Origin: Methylosarcina fibrata AML-C10
GTDB taxonomy: Bacteria; Pseudomonadota; Gammaproteobacteria; Methylococcales; Methylomonadaceae
Length of the DNA: 64,000 nucleotides
NCBI RefSeq assembly: GCF_000372865.1
Contig: NZ_KB889965.1
Coordinates: forward strand, 889,902-953,901
Reading direction: 5' to 3'
Part shown: positions 59,094-64,000 of the stretch, in pieces
Numbering within the stretch: the first letter of the stretch is position 1
Layout: every line of letters begins with the position of its first letter
The notes under the pieces: generated by a model
Told to the model about the DNA's origin: nothing
Databases searched by the model: none
The model's input: the letters and a program-made list of their open reading frames with translations, nothing else
Translations under genes and position numbers: made by a program

Positions 59094-59401
59094 TGGCCAG
59101 GCAAAGAAAAAAACAGTACCTGATCTCGTATGACATCGCTCATCCCAAACGTCTGGGCCGGACGCACCGGATTTTAAAAAAAGCGGGGTTGCCGTTGCAG
59201 TATTCGGTATTCACCGTGGTGTTGAGCCAAACCCGGCTGGAGCGCCTTTTGGCGGCCATCGAAAAAATCATCGATCCGCGCGAAGACGACGTCCGCTGCT
59301 ACGCCCTGCCCGTTAAAATCGATTGTAAAAGTCTGGGCCGACAGTCGTTTCCGGGAGACGTGATGCTGTTCAGCAACGGCGTCAATCGATTGCTGGGTTA
59401 A
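59093..59401 (+). CDS. Cas2, second copy
   Basis: 102 residues from MARQRKKQYLISYDIAHPKRLGRTHRILKKAGLPLQYSVFTVVL. LISYDI holds the conserved Asp, and LQYSVFTVVLS is the typical Cas2 second strand. The start overlaps the second cas1 stop (TGATG). With the short Cas1 it forms a second Cas1-Cas2 pair mirrored to the first (cas2-cas1-cas1'-cas2'). It is the last gene of the CRISPR locus. Confidence 0.92.
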   Translation: MARQRKKQYLISYDIAHPKRLGRTHRILKKAGLPLQYSVFTVVLSQTRLERLLAAIEKIIDPREDDVRCYALPVKIDCKSLGRQSFPGDVMLFSNGVNRLLG

Positions 59402-59541
59402 GGCAGTCGGCGTGATTTGCCTTGGCTGCGAGGATAGCCACGTCAGATCTATAAGGTTATTGAAACCTCGCAGGTCAGGCTAATCCAGGCTATAGTTGTA
59501 AGCGCCACGTCATTCCGACAAAGATTTCTCAATGCTTGCCA

Positions 59542-59988
59542 ATGACCCAGTCAGCCGGACAACCCCTCATTGCCGCCTGTAGGCCCTCCTCCATGTTGAA
59601 AAGGACGGTCATGGCCGCTCACGGCCTCGCCTTGGCCGCATGCCTGGCCAATGCCTTGCCGGTTTTGTACAAAATGATGCTGTCGATTGCCGTCGCCGGG
59701 CATCTGTACCATGCACTGAAGCGGCAAAATGCCGGCCTTCTTTCCCTGAAGTACAGCGATGCAGGCGGATGGCAAATCGCCCACGGCGATGAATTCGAAC
59801 CGGTCGCTATCATGAAGTCGACGGTGGTCACCCCTGTCGCCGTCTGGCTGCACGTCCAGAGCCGCCCGAAAACGGGATTTTTCGCTCGGAGCGATCGGGC
59901 ATTCCTCGTCCCGTACGACTGCCTGGACGAGGACGGCTATCGGCGTTTGGTCGTCACTCTGAAAACCACCCTGGCTGAAAAAAGATAA
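59542..59988 (+). CDS. YgfX/CptA-like membrane protein
   Basis: 148 residues from [59 protein letters not shown]: a soluble start, two close membrane helices, then a domain with W-x-I...F-x-P-V. C-terminal [23 protein letters not shown] matches the end of YgfX proteins. In E. coli YgfX is a small inner-membrane protein linked to SdhE and described as a toxin acting on cytoskeletal proteins. SdhE is not adjacent here. The TTG six bases earlier is not needed. Confidence 0.65.
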   Translation: MTQSAGQPLIAACRPSSMLKRTVMAAHGLALAACLANALPVLYKMMLSIAVAGHLYHALKRQNAGLLSLKYSDAGGWQIAHGDEFEPVAIMKSTVVTPVAVWLHVQSRPKTGFFARSDRAFLVPYDCLDEDGYRRLVVTLKTTLAEKR

Positions 59989-60006
59989 ACTTTTAGCTTT
60001 TTTCAG
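59975..60006. terminator. inverted repeat at the end of the YgfX-like gene
   Basis: CTGAAAAAAG (59975-59984) pairs with CTTTTTTCAG (59997-60006). The left arm is within the last codons of the YgfX-like gene. A weak AT-rich terminator, possibly bidirectional, is the simplest reading. Confidence 0.45.
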
Positions 60007-60021
60007 GACCGACGAAACTTG

Positions 60022-60027
60022 TATAAT
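60022..60027 (+). promoter_or_regulatory. TATAAT -10 box for ychF
   Basis: A consensus TATAAT lies 68 bases before the ychF ATG. A good -35 hexamer at 17 bases is not obvious, since the region upstream is the AT-rich inverted repeat. Confidence 0.5.
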
Positions 60028-60094
60028 AGCCGGTTTGTTTCGGCAAGCCCGTCTTGCCGCTTCTGTCTGTTACCGCACGCATCAAGAGAACCTA

Positions 60095-61186
60095 ATGGCA
60101 CTGTACTGTGGAATCGTGGGCCTGCCCAATGTCGGCAAATCGACCTTATTCAATGCATTAACCCGGGCGAAAATCGCAGCCGAAAATTATCCGTTCTGTA
60201 CGATCGATCCCAACGTCGGCGTCGTGCCGGTGCCGGACGGCCGCATGGACAAGCTGGCGGAAATCGTCAAGCCGGAACGCGTGGTGCCGACCACGATCGA
60301 ATTCGTCGACATCGCGGGCCTCGTCGCCGGCGCTTCCAAAGGCGAAGGGCTGGGCAACCAGTTTCTCGGCAACATCCGCGAGACCGATGCGATCGCGCAC
60401 GTGGTGCGCTGTTTTCATGACGATAACGTCGTGCACGTGGCCGGTAAAATCGATCCGATCTCGGACATCGAAGTCATCAACACCGAGCTGGCCCTGGCCG
60501 ACATGGCGACCGTCGAAAAAGCTCTGCTGCGCACGGCCAAGGCCGCCAAATCCGGCAACAAGGACGAGCTGGCGAAAAAACAGGTGCTGGAGCGGGTGCT
60601 CAAGCAACTGAACGAAGGCGAACCGGTCCGGGCGCTGGGCCTGTCGGACGAGGAAAAGGCCTTGATCAGGGAACTCTGCCTGCTGACCGTCAAGCCGACC
60701 ATGTACATCGCCAACGTTCAGGACGACGGCTTCGAGAACAACCCGTTGCTGGATAAAGTGCGGGCGCTGGCCGACAAGGAAGGCGCGCAGGTGGTGCCGA
60801 TCTGTGCCGCCATCGAAGCCGAAATCGCTCTTTTGGACGATGAAGAAAAAAAGGAATTTCTCGACGATCTGGGACTGGAAGAGCCGGGCTTGAATCGGGT
60901 CGTCCGGGCCGGCTACGCCCTGCTCAATCTGGCCACCTATTTCACCGCCGGAGTCAAGGAGGTCAGAGCCTGGACCATTCCGGTCGGCGCTTCCGCGCCG
61001 CAGGCCGCGGGCGTGATCCACAGCGATTTCGAACGAGGTTTCATTCGCGCCGAAGTGATCGCCTACGAAGACTTTATCGCCTACAAAGGCGAGCAAGGCG
61101 CCAAGGATGCCGGAAAATGGCGACTTGAAGGCAAGGATTACGTCGTCAAGGACGGCGACGTCGTTCATTTTCGCTTCAATGTTTGA
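60095..61186 (+). CDS. ychF: redox-regulated ATPase/GTPase YchF
   Basis: 363 residues from [27 protein letters not shown]; the upstream in-frame ATG would extend into the promoter. The Walker A GLPNVGKS, switch region [24 protein letters not shown] and the terminal TGS-like [39 protein letters not shown] identify YchF. This is a conserved Obg-related ATPase that binds ribosomes and affects stress responses. It stands alone ahead of tRNA-Met. Confidence 0.97.
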   Translation: MALYCGIVGLPNVGKSTLFNALTRAKIAAENYPFCTIDPNVGVVPVPDGRMDKLAEIVKPERVVPTTIEFVDIAGLVAGASKGEGLGNQFLGNIRETDAIAHVVRCFHDDNVVHVAGKIDPISDIEVINTELALADMATVEKALLRTAKAAKSGNKDELAKKQVLERVLKQLNEGEPVRALGLSDEEKALIRELCLLTVKPTMYIANVQDDGFENNPLLDKVRALADKEGAQVVPICAAIEAEIALLDDEEKKEFLDDLGLEEPGLNRVVRAGYALLNLATYFTAGVKEVRAWTIPVGASAPQAAGVIHSDFERGFIRAEVIAYEDFIAYKGEQGAKDAGKWRLEGKDYVVKDGDVVHFRFNV

Positions 61187-61239
61187 CAAGAATTTCGGTA
61201 ATATTTATAATTTCCGTTCTTTACAGACCTATCACATAG

Positions 61240-61316
61240 GGCGATGTAGCTCAGCCGGTTAGAGCGTGGGATTCATAACCCCAAGGCCGGTGGTTCGATC
61301 CCACCCATCGCCACCA
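61240..61316 (+). tRNA. tRNA-Met (CAT), elongator type
   Basis: The acceptor stem GGCGATG/CATCGCC is perfect, with discriminator A and an encoded CCA. The D arm contains GCTCAGCCGGTTAGAGC, the anticodon loop is TTCATAA (anticodon CAT), and the T arm is GGTGGTTCGATCCCACC. A complete 1-72 pair argues for the elongator rather than the initiator tRNA. The anticodon stem has one mismatch next to the loop. Confidence 0.96.
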
Positions 61317-61324
61317 AAGAATTC

Positions 61325-61356
61325 AAGGGCTTAGGTAATTTACCAAGCCCTTTTTT
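61325..61356 (+). terminator. rho-independent terminator after tRNA-Met
   Basis: AAGGGCTT pairs with AAGCCCTT across a loop of about ten bases and is followed by T-rich sequence. It begins nine bases after the tRNA CCA end. Confidence 0.85.
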
Positions 61357-61813
61357 ATTGCCTGCGGGACACTGGCGGCAACACATCACAACAATTTAGC
61401 CACGGTTTCCGTTGTTCTATTCGCTGCCCTTGATGCCGGATGTTTCTCTGGTCAGCTCTTCGTCCCGACCCGCCATCGAGACAAAATAATCTCGTATCCC
61501 AAAATGTTGACCCGCAAAATTTCGCTTCCTTTCCCGATAAACTCGGGCCAAATGAATCGCACTCTTGCCTTTGATATAACCAATCACTTGTGATACCGCG
61601 TACTTCGGTGGAATCGATATCAGCATGTGCACGTGATCCGGCAGCCAATGCCCTTCTTCAATTCGGCTTTCCTTCTGGCTGGCCAGCTTACGGAAAACTT
61701 CTCTCAAATACGGACGCAACTGCTTATATCAGGACCGGCGGCGACACTTGGGGATAAACGCCACATCATATTCACTCCCACTTGGAGTGGCTTAAACTTT
61801 CAGACTCGTTCAT
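61355..61813 (-). pseudogene. IS200/IS605-family transposase TnpA, disrupted
   Basis: From an ATG at 61813 the frame reads MNESESLSHSKWECEYDVAFIPKCRRRS, then meets a TGA (61729-61731) and continues KQLRPYLREVFRKLASQKESRIEEGHWLPDHVHMLISIPPKYAVSQVIGYIKGKSAIHLARVY, a typical Y1 transposase with the HUH motif DHVHML. After GRDEELTRE the frame shifts; RNIRHQGQRIEQRKPWL continues in another frame. One stop and one frameshift make it inactive. It inserted directly downstream of the tRNA-Met terminator. Typical element ends were not mapped. Confidence 0.88.
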
Positions 61814-61940
61814 CCGGTTTCGCCTCTGTCGTGTGCTTGGCGGCTCACGACGGGAGTTTCCTGATGAACTCCACTGAATGTCAAACTTTTGCTGTCTCCC
61901 CGGTAGAGCCTGAGGATTTCTTATTTTTGGTTAAAAATAC

Positions 61941-62082
61941 GTAACTATTCAGCGGAAATCACTGGCTTGTTTATAAGTGGTTTCAAAGTAAGGAAAACCA
62001 ACTGTAGGAGCGACGCCAGTCGCGATAATCACCGCCCAAATCGCGACTGGCGTCGCTCCTACGAATACCGCTGAATAGTTAC
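61941..62082. mobile_element. MITE with IS66-type ends and 8-bp target duplication
   Basis: Perfect 15-bp terminal inverted repeats GTAACTATTCAGCGG (61941-61955) and CCGCTGAATAGTTAC (62068-62082) are flanked by the direct repeat AAAAATAC on both sides (61933-61940, 62083-62090). Ends beginning GTAA and an 8-bp target duplication are the pattern of the IS66 family. The 142-base element has no coding capacity, so it is a non-autonomous derivative. A REP pair lies within it. Confidence 0.8.
62004..62062. repeat. inverted REP pair inside the MITE
   Basis: Two REP copies in opposite orientation (62004-62025 and 62041-62062), with the core CGACGCCAGTCG, can pair over their whole length. It is either an insertion of a REP pair into the MITE or cargo captured by it. 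Confidence 0.87.
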
Positions 62083-62176
62083 AAAAATACAAATAATACA
62101 ATAGCTTTGTTTTTTATTAAAAGAATTGAGAACGCACCGTAGACTATTGCACAGTTATTCAACGGATTTTTTAAGT

Positions 62177-62610
62177 TCACGCATGGCGCATCAGCTCGGC
62201 AAGGTGGCTGATGGCTTCATCTATCTGTTCTGTTCTGTCCTGATCATGCCCAAGCCAAAAGCAAAGCCATTCTGCCCGTTTCCGGCAATCGGATACCGGT
62301 TCAGTGAATAAAGCCCGATGCCTATTGCTTCTGCTTGAGCAGCAATCGTTGCCGCCATTAAATTACCCTTAACCAATGCGCTTAGGTGCATGCCGCAATC
62401 GACCGGGATAGGTTCCAAGAGATCACAGCAATGGTTCGCGATGGCTTTTGTCAAAGCAGTACGTCGTTCCCCATAAACCTTGCGCATCTTGCGGATATGG
62501 CGAACCAAATGGCCTTCCGCAATAAAAGCGGCCAACGTTTCCTGTTCGAGAATGGGGCTATGACAAGAAACGCCTTCATGGCTTCGAATTTCTGTCGGGA
62601 TTCAACGGCA
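62177..62610 (-). pseudogene. 3' fragment of a MocR/PdxR-type regulator, frameshifted
   Basis: HEGVSCHSPILEQETLAAFIAEGHLVRHIRKMRKVYGERRTALTKAI matches the C-terminal part of MocR-type proteins (GntR helix-turn-helix fused to an aminotransferase-like domain). After NGQNGFAFGLG a one-base shift is needed to continue as HDQDRTEQIDEAISHLAELMRHA, a plausible natural C-terminus ending at 62177. The DNA-binding domain and most of the aminotransferase domain are gone. The upstream limit near 62610 is approximate. Confidence 0.75.
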
Positions 62611-62715
62611 TGCCGTCGAAAATTTTTAACCGGCGTGTCGATTCGACTAACAGCCGTTCGACTAACAGTGAAAGAAATTTTTTCACTACTTCAATCTTAA
62701 AATAGGAGAACAATC

Positions 62716-63192
62716 ATGGCTACTAAAACCAAACCCATCCCAGATGGCCACCACACTTTAAGCCCCTACCTGACAGTCCGGGGCGCGTCCGATGCGCTTG
62801 AGTTCTACAAAAAAGCATTTGGCGCTACCGAACTGTGCCGGCTCAATATGCCCGACGGAAAAATCGCCCACGGCGAGTTCAAAATCGGTGACTCGATCTT
62901 CATGATCTCGGACGAAAACCCAGGATGCAGCTCCACTTCCCCTGAAGCGCTCGGTGGCAGTCCGGTCACACTGCATCTCTACGTAACCGATGCGGACGCC
63001 ACTTTTGCCGATGCCATCGAGGCGGGCGCCAAAGAAACCATGCCGCTGGATAACCAGTTTTGGGGAGATCGTATGGGCGGGCTGGTCGATCCTTTTGGCC
63101 ATAACTGGCTGATCGCCACGCATGTAGAAGATGTCGATCCGAGTGAATTCCAAAGCCGAATGGAAGCTTGCTTCGCGGCAAAAACGGCTTGA
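62716..63192 (+). CDS. VOC-family protein (PhnB/glyoxalase-like)
   Basis: 158 residues. LSPYLTVRGASDALEFYKKAFGATELCRLNMPDGKIAHGEFKIGDSIFMISDE and MGGLVDPFGHNWLIATHVEDV are the two halves of a vicinal-oxygen-chelate fold of the PhnB-like group. GDRMGGLVDPFGH is the family signature. Function is unknown; members include bleomycin-resistance-like and glyoxalase-like proteins. It shares direction with the SRPBCC and VOC remnants that follow, a grouping common for these small families. Confidence 0.88.
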   Translation: MATKTKPIPDGHHTLSPYLTVRGASDALEFYKKAFGATELCRLNMPDGKIAHGEFKIGDSIFMISDENPGCSSTSPEALGGSPVTLHLYVTDADATFADAIEAGAKETMPLDNQFWGDRMGGLVDPFGHNWLIATHVEDVDPSEFQSRMEACFAAKTA

Positions 63193-63285
63193 GCTGGATT
63201 GTACATGGCCGTTGTTAACCCAACCCACGGAACGATTTAAACAACTTGGACAGAACTTAACGTGTAATTTTATAAGGAGGTGATG

Positions 63286-63800
63286 ATGTCTAACTTAAAC
63301 AAATTAAAACCGAACCCTGAACTGGACCTTCTATTTGAGCGCGTGGTGGATGTGCCGCGGAAGTTGTTGTGGGAGGCGTGGACAACACCTGAAAAACTGT
63401 TGCCGTGGTTTTGCCCATTACCTTGGAAGACTATTGCCTTTGAAATTGACCTGCGCCCCGGCGGGCGTTTTTACACCGTGATGCAATCGCCGGAAGGACA
63501 AACCTTCCCCAATGAGGTTGTTATTTGGAAATTATCGAAAACCAAAAGCTGATGTGGACGAATGCGCTCGAACCCGGCTTTCGCCCGGCCAAGCCGCTGG
63601 AAGCCAGCCCAGGCCATGAATGCGCCGAATTTTTCATGACGGCGACCATCGCGCTAGCGCCAGACGGCAACGGCACGAAATATACTGCGTTTGTGCAACA
63701 CGCTAACGCAGAAGCGAGAATTAAACATGAAAAAATGGGCTTCAAAGAAGGCTGGGGGACTTGTCTTGATCAACTCGTGGCGATAATTAAGGCCATGTAA
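63286..63800 (+). pseudogene. SRPBCC (AHSA1-type) domain gene with a one-base frameshift
   Basis: From an ATG well placed after AAGGAGG (63286), the frame gives [49 protein letters not shown]...[10 protein letters not shown], then leaves the family pattern. The adjacent frame continues [22 protein letters not shown]...HEKMGFKEGWGTCLDQLVAIIKAM. One extra G in the GAGG run near 63514-63518 would restore [11 protein letters not shown], the expected family sequence. It is either a recent natural frameshift or a sequencing error in a G run. Confidence 0.85.
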
Positions 63801-63854
63801 GCAACCGTTTTCAAAATATTTTTCACAGATTGCCGTTTATTCGGAGGAAATACT

Positions 63855-63968
63855 ATGGTGACTCGAATCTTCGTCAACTTACCGGTAAAAAATCTCAATA
63901 AATCCGTCGAATTTTTCACCCAACTCGGCTACAGCTTCAACCAGCAGTTAGGCCGCACGAATGTATGA
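63855..63968 (+). pseudogene. truncated VOC-family gene
   Basis: MVTRIFVNLPVKNLNKSVEFFTQLGYSFNQQLGRTNV then a stop. The first 35 residues are a typical VOC start (LPVKDLNKSVEFF), but the family needs about 130 residues. A GGAGG precedes the ATG. The rest of the gene has been deleted. Confidence 0.75.
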
Positions 63969-63978
63969 GGAGAACGTC

Positions 63979-64000
63979 ATGAAAGAATCAGCAACTCCCA
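63979..64000 (+). CDS. start of a gene running off the window edge
   Basis: An ATG after GAGGAGA reads MKESATP before the window ends. That beginning is compatible with a DUF1801-type small protein, but seven residues are too few to assign a family. Confidence 0.3.

Noticed and set aside
39193-59401. Type III-B (Cmr) assignment
   Set aside because: The subunits are Csm2-Csm5 with a Csm1-type HD-containing Cas10; no cmr1 or cmr6-type gene is present.
57385-59401. Reverse transcriptase linked to Cas1
   Set aside because: The terminator-like spacers prompted a search, but neither Cas1 carries a reverse transcriptase domain and none lies nearby in the window.
61240-61316. Initiator tRNA-fMet
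   Set aside because: The first base pair of the acceptor stem is a full G-C pair and the arms resemble elongator tRNA-Met.
61355-62082. Integrated genomic island with attachment site at the tRNA
   Set aside because: No duplicated tRNA 3' end or integrase gene was found, so only separate small insertions can be supported.

Overview
The window looks like a chromosomal piece of a methylotrophic gammaproteobacterium, most likely a methanotroph of the Methylococcales. The main clue is a formaldehyde-activating enzyme (fae, 6691-7209), which ties formaldehyde to tetrahydromethanopterin. Supporting clues are the gammaproteobacterial style of the housekeeping genes (SbcCD, LplT, YgfX, YchF), an RND efflux operon, and large c-di-GMP signalling proteins. 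The genus is inference; no 16S or marker tree is available here.

Layout. 1-3268: 5' part of a multi-PAS/GAF diguanylate cyclase (minus strand, runs off the left edge). 3803-6506: class V aminotransferase, a decayed element with inverted ends holding a gene fragment, and an SRAP-family DNA-protein crosslink protein. 6691-13538: fae, sbcC, sbcD and an endonuclease/exonuclease/phosphatase-fold hydrolase. 13680-17496: two predicted Tat-exported hydrolases (sulfatase and PhoD). 17684-22712: a secreted beta-propeller-like protein, then an envelope-lipid group (LpxH-like hydrolase, LplT, glycosyltransferase). 23491-29281: a complete tripartite RND efflux operon with coupled starts. 29312-37271 (minus): TonB-dependent receptor, ABC-type binding protein and a 1657-residue phosphorelay/GGDEF/EAL protein, apparently one operon. 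37772-38947: ornithine/lysine-type decarboxylase.

39193-59401 is a large type III-A CRISPR-Cas locus, all on the plus strand: cas6, a CARF protein, cas10-csm2-csm3-csm4-csm5, a CARF-HEPN protein, a REP-associated transposase in a REP cluster, a CARF-adenosine deaminase (Cad1), Csx16, a CARF nuclease (Can2/Card1), an array of 51 repeats by hand count, and an adaptation module with two Cas1 and two Cas2 genes. Cas10 keeps both its HD and GGDD motifs, so target RNA recognition should produce cyclic oligoadenylate, which the CARF proteins would sense: RNA cleavage (HEPN), nucleotide deamination (Cad1) and nucleic-acid cleavage (Can2). Csx16 and possibly the first CARF protein may remove the signal. 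The least ordinary parts are the cas2-cas1-cas1'-cas2' module, the number of parallel effectors, and the spacers themselves: three pairs overlap end-to-start with the same 23-nt offset, and several others carry hairpin or terminator-like sequences.

59542-64000: ygfX, ychF and tRNA-Met, then a zone of decay: an IS200-type transposase with an in-frame stop, a MITE with IS66-like ends and an 8-bp target duplication that contains a REP pair, a MocR-type gene fragment, a VOC protein, a frameshifted SRPBCC gene and a truncated VOC gene. REP sequences (GTAGGAGCGACG...) recur between 40.1 and 62.1 kb and sit inside the CRISPR operon.
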